Source: Sva-07 sp963715285 (GTDB taxonomy: Bacteria > Actinomycetota > Acidimicrobiia > Acidimicrobiales > Ilumatobacteraceae). From it: a stretch of DNA of 64,000 nucleotides. The notes below the pieces were generated by a model, which worked only from the letters and a program-made list of their open reading frames with translations, made no database searches and was not told the origin of the DNA. The position numbers and the translations under genes are program-made. Position 1 is the first letter of the stretch; each line of letters begins with the position of its first letter. Of the stretch, positions 35,512 to 44,604 are shown piece after piece. Location: the NCBI GenBank assembly GCA_963715285.1, contig CAVQRU010000033.1, positions 7,365 to 71,364 on the forward strand, in the 5' to 3' direction.

Positions 35512-36472
35512 CGGACACTCCTGGACCCGGCACTGCGTCGGCCGTCTGGCCGGGCCGGCGAATCGTCCGCAGACCGATGTGACTCATGCCGGTGTCGATC
35601 ATCTGGGGGCGGCGGGCAGCGGGGCGATATCGCTGACAGTAGTTGTCGGCACACAGGAACGAGCCGCCCTTGATCACCTTGCGCGGGATCCGGAACTGGG
35701 GTTGGTGCGGGTCGTAGCTCGCCTCGATCTCCGGTCCTCGGGGATTGCTTGGAACACAGCAGGGCTTGTCGGCCCCCTCGCCCGAAGCGGCTCGGTGCTG
35801 CTGCGAGTACCAGTCGCTGGTCCACTCCCACACGTTGCCCGCCATGTCGTGCAGCCCGAAACCATTCGGGGGATACGACCCGACAGGAGCCGTTCCGGCG
35901 AAGCCGTCGACCTCGCTGTTGCGCCACGGGAAGTCGCCCTGCCAGAAGTTGGCCAGGTACCGACCGTCCGGGACGGCCTCGTCGCCCCAGGTGAACGCGT
36001 TGCCGTCGGCGCCTCCTCGGGCGGCGTACTCCCACTCGGCTTCGGTCGGCAGCTCCTCCCCCGACCACCCGGCGTAGGCCTCGGCGTCCTCGAACGCCAC
36101 GTGGACGACCGGGTGGTCGGGACGCGAATCGATCGAGCTGCGCGGGCCTTCGGGGTGGCGCCACGATGCACCGGGCGTCCAGGTCCACCATTGGCTGAGG
36201 TGACGCAGGTCGACCGGTCCTGGCGTCATCGTGAACACGAGCGAACCTGCCACCAGGTTCTCCGGCGGCGCACCCGGGTAGTCCGCCGGATCGAGCGGAC
36301 GTTCGGCGACCGTCGTGTAGCCGGTGGCATCGACGAACGCAGCGAACTGGCTGTTCGTCACCGTCGTGGGGCTGATGGCGAAGGCGTCGACGCGCACCTG
36401 ATGCGCCGGTGCCTCCTCCGGGTAGTGGTCGTCGGAGCCCATGCGGAACATGCCCGCCGGGACCTCGATCAC
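35501..36472 (-). CDS. Formylglycine-generating enzyme (sulfatase-activating)
   Basis: 323 residues of the FGE-sulfatase fold: 'VPAGMFRMGSDDHYPEEAP' opening, 'LPTEAEWEYAARGG', 'FGLHDMAGNVWEWTSDWY' and the catalytic 'KVIKGGSFLCADNYCQRYRP', whose two Cys five residues apart are the copper-binding pair of true FGE. It converts the sulfatase active-site Cys to formylglycine. The GTG start overlaps the sulfatase stop by four bases (GTGA), so enzyme and substrate are translationally coupled. Confidence 0.93.
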
Positions 36473-37971
36473 GCGCTCGAAACTCCGGACTGCAGCTTGT
36501 CGAGCACGCTCTCGAGGTTGAAACTGGCCGGCTCCTGCCGAGGCGGGAACTCGACGAGCGTCGAGAGCATGTTGCCCACGTAGGCCTGCGCCGGCACGAG
36601 CACCCAGGCCCGGCTGAGCAGCCAGTCGTAATAGGTGTTCGACGTGATGTCGGCCCGTTCGTACGGGTCGGTGCGCAGGTTGAAGATCTTCGGCACCCGC
36701 AGCTCCGTGTAGGGCTCGGCCCACACCCTGAGCGTGCCGGTGGCGCGCTGCTCGAGGAACACGACCTTCCAGTTGTCGTACCGCAGCGCGGTGAGGTCGC
36801 CGTCGTCGGACACGTAGAAGAAATGCTTCCGCGGACTCGCGTCGACCGCCCCGGTGATGTAGTCGAGCTGATCGTGGCCGTCGAGATGCACCTTGTAGGT
36901 CGTGCCGTTCAGGTCGCACCCGGCCTTCAGTTCGTCCTGGATGTCCGGATCGCCCGCGGCAGCGAGGAACGTCACGAACCAGTCGTTGTGGCTGACGATG
37001 CCGTTGAGCACCTCGCCCGCGGGGATGCGACCCGGCCAGCGGACCATCGCCGGCACGCGGTAGGCGCCCTCCCAGTTCGAGTTCTTCTCGTTGCGGAACG
37101 GGGTCATGCCGGCGTCGGGCCACGTGTTCATGTGCGGGCCGTTGTCGGTCGAGTACATCACGATCGTGTCGTCGGCGAGGCCCTGTTCGTCGAGATAGGC
37201 GAGGATCTGGCCGACGAGTTCGTCGTGGTCGCACATCACATCGTGGTACTCCGACTGCCAGCGCCCGGCCTTGCCACGGCTGCCGTCCTTGATGTGCGTG
37301 CGGAAGTGCATGTGGGTGGTGTTGAACCACACGAAGAACGGGGTGTCGTTGTCGTTGGCGTCGCCCATGAACCGCAGCGCCTCGGGGAGAATCTCCTCGT
37401 CGACGGTCTTCATCCGCTCCCGCGTGAGCGGGCCGGTGTCCTCGATGCGCTGGGTGCCGTCACCGTTGGCCCACGAGTGGATGACGCCGCGGGGCCCGAA
37501 GTTCTTGCGGAAGTTCGGGAACTCCTCTTCGCTCGGGTAGTCCTCCTGTTCGGGCTCCTCCTCCGCGTTGAGGTGATAGAGGTTCCCGAAGAACTCGTCG
37601 AAGCCGTGCATGGTCGGCAGGAACTCGTCCTTGTCGCCGAGGTGGTTCTTGCCGAACTGGCCGGTGGCGTAGCCCTGCGCCTTGAGCGCGGTCGCGATCG
37701 TGGGATCGGGGGCCTGCAGGCCGATGTCGGCGCCCGGCATGCCCACCTTGCTGAGCCCGGTGCGATACGGGTTCTGGCCGGTGATGAACGCCGAGCGACC
37801 GGCGGTACAGCTCTGCTCGCCGTAGTAGTCGGTGAACCGAACGCCCTCGGCGGCGATCCGGTCGATGTTGGGGGTGCGGTAGCCCATCAGGCCATCGCTG
37901 TAGCAGCTCAGGTTGGAGATACCGATGTCATCTCCCCAGATGACCAGGATGTTTGGCTTTCCGTTGGGCAT
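36469..37971 (-). CDS. Type I sulfatase (arylsulfatase-like)
   Basis: 500 residues, alkaline-phosphatase superfamily. The N-terminal metal site 'VIWGDDIG' and the formylglycine motif 'CTAGRSAFITGQ' (Cys55; C-x-A-x-R variant of C-x-P-x-R) are followed by 'TGQFGKNHLGD', 'YSTDNGPHMNTWPDAGMTPF' and 'SHNDWFVTFLAAAG'. It hydrolyses a sulfate ester; substrate unknown. No convincing signal peptide is visible, so it may be cytosolic. First gene of the operon sulfatase-FGE-HAD-SulP. Start ATG at 37971. Confidence 0.93.
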   Translation of the reverse strand: MPNGKPNILVIWGDDIGISNLSCYSDGLMGYRTPNIDRIAAEGVRFTDYYGEQSCTAGRSAFITGQNPYRTGLSKVGMPGADIGLQAPDPTIATALKAQGYATGQFGKNHLGDKDEFLPTMHGFDEFFGNLYHLNAEEEPEQEDYPSEEEFPNFRKNFGPRGVIHSWANGDGTQRIEDTGPLTRERMKTVDEEILPEALRFMGDANDNDTPFFVWFNTTHMHFRTHIKDGSRGKAGRWQSEYHDVMCDHDELVGQILAYLDEQGLADDTIVMYSTDNGPHMNTWPDAGMTPFRNEKNSNWEGAYRVPAMVRWPGRIPAGEVLNGIVSHNDWFVTFLAAAGDPDIQDELKAGCDLNGTTYKVHLDGHDQLDYITGAVDASPRKHFFYVSDDGDLTALRYDNWKVVFLEQRATGTLRVWAEPYTELRVPKIFNLRTDPYERADITSNTYYDWLLSRAWVLVPAQAYVGNMLSTLVEFPPRQEPASFNLESVLDKLQSGVSSA

Positions 37972-38049
37972 GGGCGCTCCTCGATGGTCGGTGCTGGTTG
38001 AGACGGTGGACGTGGCAGCAGAACGTACCGCACGCCGAGGAGCGGTGGA

Positions 38050-38517
38050 TCAACCCTGCGACTGCTGGACCAGCACCGGGCACGCCGCATGACGCACGAC
38101 GTGGTCGGACGTCGAGCCGATCACGGCGCGGCGCAGCCCGCTGCGCCCGTGCGTGCCGAGCACGACGACGCTCGCCGGCAGTTCGGCGGCGACGTCGCAG
38201 ATCGTGTGTCCGGCATCGCCGAACCTCACGATCGTCTCCGCATCGACCAGTCCGAGATCGGCGACGGTGTCGTCGAGAATGCTCTGGGCGCTCTCTCGCT
38301 GCGCCTCGATCAGGTCGTTCTTCTCGTCGAACGACATCACGCCACCGGCGAAGCCGGTGCCGGTGACCAGCGTCGGGTCGACCGCCGCTGCCACCGTGAG
38401 CACCACTGTCCGCTGGGCGGGCGCCAGGAGTGCGAGGCCCTCGCGGATGGCCGAGAGGGCGAGGTCGGAACCGTCGGTGCACAACAGCACGGTCATCGGG
38501 GACGGGGAGGAGGTCAT
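38050..38517 (-). CDS. Universal stress protein (UspA family)
   Basis: 155 residues: 'TVLLCTDGSDLALSAIREGL' opening and the ATP-binding 'VVLGTHGRSGLRRAVIGSTS' with the G-x2-G-x9-G(S/T) pattern, ending 'HAACPVLVQQ'. The ATG at 38517 is preferred over upstream in-frame codons. Divergent from the membrane protein at 38580 and 78 bases downstream of the sulfatase start; it may be its own transcription unit. Confidence 0.9.
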   Translation of the reverse strand: MTSSPSPMTVLLCTDGSDLALSAIREGLALLAPAQRTVVLTVAAAVDPTLVTGTGFAGGVMSFDEKNDLIEAQRESAQSILDDTVADLGLVDAETIVRFGDAGHTICDVAAELPASVVVLGTHGRSGLRRAVIGSTSDHVVRHAACPVLVQQSQG

Positions 38518-38579
38518 GGCTCGATTCTCGCACCCGCGGGGTGTCGGCGCCATGGCCGTCGCTCTGCAAGAGTGGAACC

Positions 38580-39227
38580 ATGAACGACATCGTGGTGGGT
38601 CTGATCGCCATCCTCACCGGCGCGGTCTTCTGCTTCCGCGGCTACCTCGCGATGCGGATCATCATCCCGCTGTGGGGCGCCTTCGCCGGATTCATGCTCG
38701 GGGCGGGCATCGTGGCGACCGACGCCGGCTTCCTCGCCACGGCAATGGGCTGGATCGTCGGCTTCGCGGTGGCGCTGTTGTTCGGCCTGCTCGCGTACCT
38801 CTACTACGAGGTGGCCGTCGTGCTCGGCATGCTGGCGATCGGGTTCGCGCTCGGCACCTCGCTGATGGTCGCGCTCGGGGTCACGTGGAACTGGGTGATC
38901 GTGCTGGCCGGCGTGACCGGCGCCCTCGTGCTGGCGTTCGTCGCGCTGATCGGTGACCTGCCGATGGTGCTGTTGACCGTCCTGACCGGATTCGCCGGGG
39001 CGGCGGCCATCGTCGCCGGGCTGATGTTGCTGTTCGGCGTCACCGACGTGGGCGACTTCGATTCGGCGCAGACCACCGAGGCGCTCGCCGACGACTGGTG
39101 GTGGTATGCGATCTATCTCGCACTCGCCGTGGGTGGAATGATCGCCCAGTTCATCGACGTCGACCGCCGCCGCGACACACTGCGCAGCGCATGGTCGACC
39201 GGGATCGGGTCGACAACCACCTCGTGA
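38580..39227 (+). CDS. Multi-pass membrane protein (DUF4203/TMEM198-like)
   Basis: 215 residues with about seven closely packed helices, Gly-rich ('GLIAILTGAVFCFRGYLAM', 'IIPLWGAFAGFMLGAGI', 'LLAYLYYEVAVVLGMLAIGF'). The pattern resembles DUF4203 proteins; function unknown. It precedes the ceramidase-acyltransferase fusion by 11 bases and likely heads that operon. Confidence 0.7.
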   Translation: MNDIVVGLIAILTGAVFCFRGYLAMRIIIPLWGAFAGFMLGAGIVATDAGFLATAMGWIVGFAVALLFGLLAYLYYEVAVVLGMLAIGFALGTSLMVALGVTWNWVIVLAGVTGALVLAFVALIGDLPMVLLTVLTGFAGAAAIVAGLMLLFGVTDVGDFDSAQTTEALADDWWWYAIYLALAVGGMIAQFIDVDRRRDTLRSAWSTGIGSTTTS

Positions 39228-39238
39228 ACTGATCGCTG

Positions 39239-41185
39239 ATGTCAGGCACCGCCGACTGCGAACAACGCGACGACTGGTTTCTCGAACAGGACGTCAACGC
39301 GTGGACCTCGCTCGCGTACGTGGCGGTCGGCGCCGTGCTCGCGTGGGAGGTGTCCCGTCGCCGCCTCCCCACGGCCGTCTACGCGTTCGCGTTCGTCGTC
39401 GCGGCCGAGGGTGTCGGCAGCTGGCTGTACCACGGCGCGGCGAGCGATCTGTCGCAGTACCTGCACGACGTTCCGCTGATCGGCGCACTCGGGTTCGTCG
39501 CCGGCTGGCACCTCGGACGTCTCGTCGGAGCGAGCGACCGTGGATCGCTGATCGGCCTCGTCGCCGGCGTCGCCGCGGCCTCCGCGCTGTGGGCGATCGC
39601 ACCGGAAACCACGAACGCGACGGTGGCCGTGGCGGTCGCGGCGATCGTGGTCGCATCGCTCGTCGCCCGGCACCGGGGCCTGCCCGGGGTGTGGTCGCCG
39701 GCGCTGCTCGTGCTCGGAGCGGTCGCGATCGTCGCGTGGCTCCTCGGCAGGCCCGACAGCCCGGTGTGCGACGACGGGTCCTGGCTGCAGCCCCACGGGC
39801 TCTGGCATGCGCTGACCGCCGTGCTGGCGCTCGCCTGGGTCGACGCCGCGTACGCCGCCGCTTCCCCCGACCATGCTCCCCGGATGTTCCGGCGTTTCAC
39901 CGACCGCTCGATCGGTCTGCTCGCGGCGGGCCTCGTGCTCGCGTTCCACCGGTCCGTCGACGTGGCGTGGCGCAACCGCCTGCCGACCGATCGGCCCGTT
40001 CTGGTGGTGGCGAACCACGGCAACGGCTTCGTCGATCCCGTGGTGGTCGCGTCGGTGCTCGGGCGGCTACCGCGATTCCTCGCCAAGGCGGCATTGTGGA
40101 ACGTGGCGGTCGCTCGGCCGTTCCTCGGCCTCGCTGGTGTGCTGCCGGTGTACCGCAGCGGTGACGGCGACGCCACGAGCCGGAACACGTCGGTGTTCGA
40201 CGCCTGCCACCGCGAACTCGCGCAGGGTGCGACGGTCGCCATCTTCCCGGAGGGGACCACCGGCGACCGGGCAGGGCTCGATCGGGTGAAGTCGGGTGCA
40301 GCTCGCATTGCGCTCGGCGCACTTCCGACGGCGCCCGATCTGGTCGTGGTGCCGATCGGGATGGCATACGAGAGCAAGGTCGAGACCCGCAGCCGGGTCG
40401 CGGTGATGTTCGGCGAGCCGATCGTGGTGGCCGACTACCGCGGTCGCGGGCTCCGACCCGACGGCGAACCCGATCGCGACGACGCCCGGGCGTTGACCGA
40501 GGAGATCACCGCGTCGTTGCAGGCGGTGTCACCCGGCTTCGCCGACGTCGAGGAACGCGAGGTGCTGCGCGCCGCGGCACGGATCGCGGGCACGAGCGGT
40601 CCGGACCGTCGGGAGCCGTCGTTCGCCGACACCGAGGTGGTCGCCCGCAGGATCGCCGCGGAGCCCGCCGACCTGCGCCGTTCGGTGATCGACGCGTACC
40701 GGGTGTTCGCGACGCGCCTGGAGCTGATCGGCATCACCAGCGAACAGCTGACGCCTCGCCGCCAACCGTTCGCCCGCCTCGCGCTGTCGCTACTGGTGTT
40801 GCTGCTCGCCGGCTCGGTGGTGGTCGCGGCCACGCTGATCCATCTCCCCGCGGTGCTCCTGGTCACGATCGGCACCGGCCTCGTGCGCTCGACGGCCACC
40901 AAGGGAACCGTCCGCCTGCTCCTCGGGCTCGTGACCGCCCTCGCGACGTGGACGCTGGCGGGCGCCGTGCTCGGCGACGGCTGGACCGCGGTGGCGTACG
41001 GCGTGGCGGTGGCCCTGCTCGGCGGTGTCGCGCTGCTGGTGTGGGCTCCGCTGGTACGGGAGGTGCGGACACTGGTCGGACGGGTTCGGGTGCGCGACCG
41101 CGTCGGGCTGCTGGCGCCGGTACTGGCCGCACGATCCCACGTTGCCGACCTCGTCCGCGCCAGTATCGGACCCGCCGATGACTGA
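39239..41185 (+). CDS. Ceramidase-like membrane domain fused to PlsC-type acyltransferase
   Basis: 648 residues. Residues about 1-210 form a seven-helix CREST/alkaline-ceramidase-like domain with its polar signature: 'GSWLYHGAAS' (Ser, His), 'YLHDVPLIGALGF' (Asp) and 'GLWHALTAVLAL' (His pair). Residues about 235-430 are a glycerolipid acyltransferase: 'VVANHGNGFVDPVVVA' (the NHx5D catalytic block of the Gpt2-like branch) and 'IFPEGTTGDRAGLDRVKSGA'. The rest has four further helices. A metal hydrolase of amide lipids joined to an acyltransferase suggests acyl-chain remodelling of a membrane lipid (inference). The stop overlaps the flippase-like gene by eight bases. Confidence 0.8.
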   Translation: MSGTADCEQRDDWFLEQDVNAWTSLAYVAVGAVLAWEVSRRRLPTAVYAFAFVVAAEGVGSWLYHGAASDLSQYLHDVPLIGALGFVAGWHLGRLVGASDRGSLIGLVAGVAAASALWAIAPETTNATVAVAVAAIVVASLVARHRGLPGVWSPALLVLGAVAIVAWLLGRPDSPVCDDGSWLQPHGLWHALTAVLALAWVDAAYAAASPDHAPRMFRRFTDRSIGLLAAGLVLAFHRSVDVAWRNRLPTDRPVLVVANHGNGFVDPVVVASVLGRLPRFLAKAALWNVAVARPFLGLAGVLPVYRSGDGDATSRNTSVFDACHRELAQGATVAIFPEGTTGDRAGLDRVKSGAARIALGALPTAPDLVVVPIGMAYESKVETRSRVAVMFGEPIVVADYRGRGLRPDGEPDRDDARALTEEITASLQAVSPGFADVEEREVLRAAARIAGTSGPDRREPSFADTEVVARRIAAEPADLRRSVIDAYRVFATRLELIGITSEQLTPRRQPFARLALSLLVLLLAGSVVVAATLIHLPAVLLVTIGTGLVRSTATKGTVRLLLGLVTALATWTLAGAVLGDGWTAVAYGVAVALLGGVALLVWAPLVREVRTLVGRVRVRDRVGLLAPVLAARSHVADLVRASIGPADD

Positions 41186-42392
41186 CGCCGACGATCCCCG
41201 ACCGGACGACTCGACCCGGACCACGCCGGCAACCGACGCCGTGTCCGAGGACGCGCTGCCCACATCGCCGCCGCGCAGCATCCGCAAGATCGTCATGCGG
41301 ATCGTGTTCGTCGTCGGGGCACTGGTGCTCTCGTTCTGGGTCCTCGCCCGCACCTTCGACGATCTCGATCTCGCCGAGATCCGCTCCGCCGTCGCCTCGC
41401 TCAACGATGCCGAACTGCTGTCGTTGGGCAGCATGTGGTTGCTGTGGATCGGGGCGCAGGGCCTGCTCACGGCCTCGCTCGTGCCGGGCCTCGCGGTGCG
41501 CCACGGCGTCGTGGCCTTCCTCGGTCCGGCGTCGATCACGTCGGTGGTGCCGGGGCCGAGCGACCTGCCGATCCGCTACCAGATGCTCACGTCGTGGGGG
41601 CGCACCACCGGCGAGGCGACCCTGGCAGTCGCCGCCGGCGGGATCTTCAGCATCGGGGTGAAGCTGGCGCTCCCGGTGATCGCTGCGCTCGGGCTGGTGA
41701 TCTCCGACGCCCCGATCAGCGGCACCCTGCGCACCGTCGTGGTGATCTGCCTGCTCGTCGGTCTCGGCGTCGCCGTGCTGTCGGTGGTGCTCGGTTCGGA
41801 GAAGCGCACCGAACAGGCGGGCCGGCTGATCGAGCCGATCTGGGCGCGGGTGCTGCGGATGCTGCGCAAGCCCGAGCCCGCCGACCTCACGGCACGGATG
41901 GTCGCGGCCCGGGCCGACGCCGTCGGCACGCTCCACGACCGCTGGCTCGTCGCGAGCTGGGCGACGATGCTGACCGCCGCCACCAAGTTCGCGCTGCTCC
42001 TGATGACGTTGCGCTTCATCGGCGTCGACGACGACGTGTTGCCGTGGACGCAGGTGTTCGTGGTGTTCGCACTCGTCCAGGGCCTCACCGTGTTCCCCAT
42101 CACGGCCGGCGACGCCGGGGTGAGCGAGATCGCCTACATCGGCATGCTCACCGCGGCCGCCGGCCAGGAGTGGGTCAACCAGATCACCGCGGCGATCCTG
42201 ATCTTCCGGATCCTCACGTGGCTCCTGATCATCCCGGTGGGTCTGGCGGTGCTGGGGTTCTGGCGGCACCAGTTGCGGCGCAACCCGCCGGATGTGGCGT
42301 CCCGCGCCGACGGGTCGCCGACCACGTCACCGCGGCGACTGCACGTCAGAACTCGAACTGCATCGCGGCCCGATCCGCCACCCGACCCGTGA
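41178..42392 (+). CDS. Lysylphosphatidylglycerol-synthase-TM/UPF0104 family membrane protein
   Basis: 404 residues, about eight helices. 'FLGPASITSVVPGPSDLPIRYQ', 'FVVFALVQGLTVFPITAGDAG' and 'VSEIAYIGML' are typical of the UPF0104/flippase-like domain seen in MprF and glycolipid exporters. It overlaps the ceramidase-acyltransferase gene, so lipid transport linked to that enzyme is plausible. Its C-terminal 47 bases overlap the convergent Dabb gene; the Arg/Pro-rich last ~25 residues look unconserved. Confidence 0.82.
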   Translation: MTDADDPRPDDSTRTTPATDAVSEDALPTSPPRSIRKIVMRIVFVVGALVLSFWVLARTFDDLDLAEIRSAVASLNDAELLSLGSMWLLWIGAQGLLTASLVPGLAVRHGVVAFLGPASITSVVPGPSDLPIRYQMLTSWGRTTGEATLAVAAGGIFSIGVKLALPVIAALGLVISDAPISGTLRTVVVICLLVGLGVAVLSVVLGSEKRTEQAGRLIEPIWARVLRMLRKPEPADLTARMVAARADAVGTLHDRWLVASWATMLTAATKFALLLMTLRFIGVDDDVLPWTQVFVVFALVQGLTVFPITAGDAGVSEIAYIGMLTAAAGQEWVNQITAAILIFRILTWLLIIPVGLAVLGFWRHQLRRNPPDVASRADGSPTTSPRRLHVRTRTASRPDPPPDP

Positions 42393-42639
42393 TGTGCTCG
42401 GCGATGAACCGCTGGTGCTCCGGGTGGTCGCGATACACGGCATAGTCCTCGGCTGACGCGAAGTCACCGACGACCGCGTAGTCGTGGTTGCCCGGAGTGA
42501 GCCCGAGGTCGGGTCCGTGGCGGTAGGCGAGGATCTCGGGGATCGCATCGGGCAGGGCGTCGAGCCCTGCTGCGGTGGCGGCGAGCGAACGGTCGCTGAC
42601 GGTGTCGTTCCAACGGAACACGACGACGTGACGAATCAT
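42346..42639 (-). CDS. Dabb-domain protein (stress-responsive alpha/beta barrel)
   Basis: 97 residues, complete Dabb domain: 'MIRHVVVFRWNDTVSD', 'YRHGPDLGLTPGNHDYAVV', 'ASAEDYAVYRDHPEHQRF'. Dabb proteins form dimeric ferredoxin-like barrels; function of this one is unknown. It lies directly before the palindrome at 42656. Confidence 0.9.
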   Translation of the reverse strand: MIRHVVVFRWNDTVSDRSLAATAAGLDALPDAIPEILAYRHGPDLGLTPGNHDYAVVGDFASAEDYAVYRDHPEHQRFIAEHITGRVADRAAMQFEF

Positions 42640-42655
42640 CCACCCTTCCTACACC

Positions 42656-42690
42656 GAATGAGACATGGGGTCAGACCCCACGTCTCATTC
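42656..42690. repeat. Palindrome with GGGGTC-A-GACCCC core (copy 3)
   Basis: 35 bases, identical to the element at 7741-7775 except A for G in the left arm (GAATGAGACATGGGGTC), giving one mismatch in the 17-base-pair stem. It lies between the Dabb gene start and the acyl-CoA ligase stop and overlaps the ligase stop codon by two bases. Confidence 0.9.
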
Positions 42691-44512
42691 AGGTGGCGTA
42701 CATCGTCTCGATCAGGTCGGCGTAGCGTTCGGCGACGACGGCCCGCTTGACCTTGTAGGTGGGGGTCAGTTCGCCGCCCTCGACCGTGAGGGGGGTGGGC
42801 AGCAGGCGCCAGTACTTGATCTGTTCGACCGGGGCGTGCTCGTGATTGACGCGTTCGACGGCAGCTGCGATCTCGCCGCGGATCCGGGAATCGCCGATCA
42901 GGTCGGCGATGTCGCTCGATGCGCCGTGGTGCTCGGCCCACTCCGCTGCCGCGTCGGCGTCGAGCGTGACGAGCGCGGTCAGGTAGCGCCGACCGTCGCC
43001 GATCACCACCGCCTGACCGACGAACTTCTCCATCGAGAGGCGGGATTCGATCTCCGACGGTGCGATGTTCTTTCCGGCGGCGTTGATGATGAGGTCCTTC
43101 TTGCGACCGGTCAGCCAGACGTAGCCGTCGTCGTCGATGCGGCCGAGATCACCGGTTGCCATCCAGCCGGCGTCGTCGATCAGTTCGGCGGTCGCCTCCG
43201 GCATCTGGAAATAGCCGGCGCACACGCTGCCACCGCGCACGAGCAGCTCGCCGTCGGTGGCGACGCGTATCTCGAGGCCGGGGATCGGCCGACCGACCGA
43301 ACCGATCCGGATCGCATCGGGTGGGTTCAGGGTGGCCGGGCCGCAGTCCTCGGTCTGGCCGTAGACCTCCGCGATCGGGAGCCCGAGGCCGTGGAACCAG
43401 CGGACGAGATCCGGGTGGATCGGGGCGGCGGCCGACACGACCAGTCGAGCGTGATCGAGACCGAGCCCTCGACGCACCGCTCGACCGACCGCTCGGTTCG
43501 CCGCGACCGCCGCTGCGTGGGTGGCAGCGGCTCGAGGAGATCCCGCCGGCTGATCGGGGTCGGCGTTGACGCCGACCAGCCGATCGAGCAGGCCACCGAG
43601 ATGGAGTGGCTTGGCATCGACTTGCTCGACGATCGCATCGTGGAGTTTCTGCCACACCCGTGGCACCGCCATGAAGATGGTGGGCCGACACGCCCGCAGG
43701 TCGTCGGCGACCGTGGCGAGGCTCTGAGCGAACCACGTCTCACCGCCCGCCTGGATCATCCCGAAGTGGCTGGTCACCCGTTCGGCGATGTGGCTGAGCG
43801 GCAGGTACGACAACAGGCGGTCATTCTCGGACAGCCCGATGATCGACTCGACCGAGTCGAGGGTCCAGCAGATGTTGCCGTGCGTGATGCTCACCCCCTT
43901 GGGGGGTCCGGTGGTCCCACTCGTGTAGACGAGGGTGGCCAGATCCCCCGGCCCGAGCGCCTCGACCCGTGCCTCGAGCACCGACGTCGAGTCGATGCGC
44001 GAGCGGAGCTCGGTCAGGCTGATCAGCAACCCGGGCCGGTCGAGCCCGTCGGCGGCCGCGATCATGACGATGTGCTCGAGGGTCGGCAGGTTGCCCAGGT
44101 GCAGCAGCACCTTCGCGAGCTGTTCGGCGTCGTCGACGAAACACACCCTGGCGTCGGAGTTGTCGAGGACGTAGGCGACCTGCGACGACGAACTCGTGGG
44201 ATACACCGGCACCGTGATCGCCCCGGCCGACATGATCGCGAGGTCGGCGATGTGCCATTCGGGCCGGTTGCCCGCCAGGATCGCCACGCGGTCGCCCGGC
44301 TCGATGCCGAGCGCCATCAGCCCGACCGCGGTCTCGTCGACCGCGGTCGCGTAGTCCGACCAGGTGAGGGTCGCCCAGCGGCCGTCGACGATGTGCCGCA
44401 TCGCCGTACGCCGCGGTTGGCGGGCCGCTCGGGCGCGGAACCGGTGCACGATCGTGTCCGGCCGCTCGGGTTCGACGTCGTTCTCGTCGCCCATGACGTG
44501 CTCGTCGCTCAT
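42689..44512 (-). CDS. Long-chain fatty-acid--CoA ligase (AMP-dependent synthetase)
   Basis: 607 residues of the ANL superfamily: P-loop 'TLVYTSGTTGPPKGVSITHG', 'YLPLSHIAER', 'EVYGQTEDCGPATLN', the hinge 'GDLGRIDDDGYVWLTGRKKD' and 'LTPTYKVKR' with the late catalytic Lys. The pattern matches bacterial FadD15-like ligases. It activates fatty acids to acyl-CoA, feeding beta-oxidation or the WS/DGAT enzymes. Of two possible starts (44539, 44512) I prefer the ATG at 44512. Confidence 0.92.
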   Translation of the reverse strand: MSDEHVMGDENDVEPERPDTIVHRFRARAARQPRRTAMRHIVDGRWATLTWSDYATAVDETAVGLMALGIEPGDRVAILAGNRPEWHIADLAIMSAGAITVPVYPTSSSSQVAYVLDNSDARVCFVDDAEQLAKVLLHLGNLPTLEHIVMIAAADGLDRPGLLISLTELRSRIDSTSVLEARVEALGPGDLATLVYTSGTTGPPKGVSITHGNICWTLDSVESIIGLSENDRLLSYLPLSHIAERVTSHFGMIQAGGETWFAQSLATVADDLRACRPTIFMAVPRVWQKLHDAIVEQVDAKPLHLGGLLDRLVGVNADPDQPAGSPRAAATHAAAVAANRAVGRAVRRGLGLDHARLVVSAAAPIHPDLVRWFHGLGLPIAEVYGQTEDCGPATLNPPDAIRIGSVGRPIPGLEIRVATDGELLVRGGSVCAGYFQMPEATAELIDDAGWMATGDLGRIDDDGYVWLTGRKKDLIINAAGKNIAPSEIESRLSMEKFVGQAVVIGDGRRYLTALVTLDADAAAEWAEHHGASSDIADLIGDSRIRGEIAAAVERVNHEHAPVEQIKYWRLLPTPLTVEGGELTPTYKVKRAVVAERYADLIETMYAT

Positions 44513-44604
44513 GACGTCATTGTGCAGCCGGCGGGGCACCGGCCACCAGGCACTTTGGGCACAACATCGCGTTCATCGTCGTGGACGACGTGACGCGGTC
44601 GCGT

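Noticed and set aside
36409..38001. 530-residue plus-strand open frame opposite the sulfatase
   Set aside because: Sulfatase and formylglycine-enzyme motifs are on the minus strand; the plus frame has no recognisable domain.
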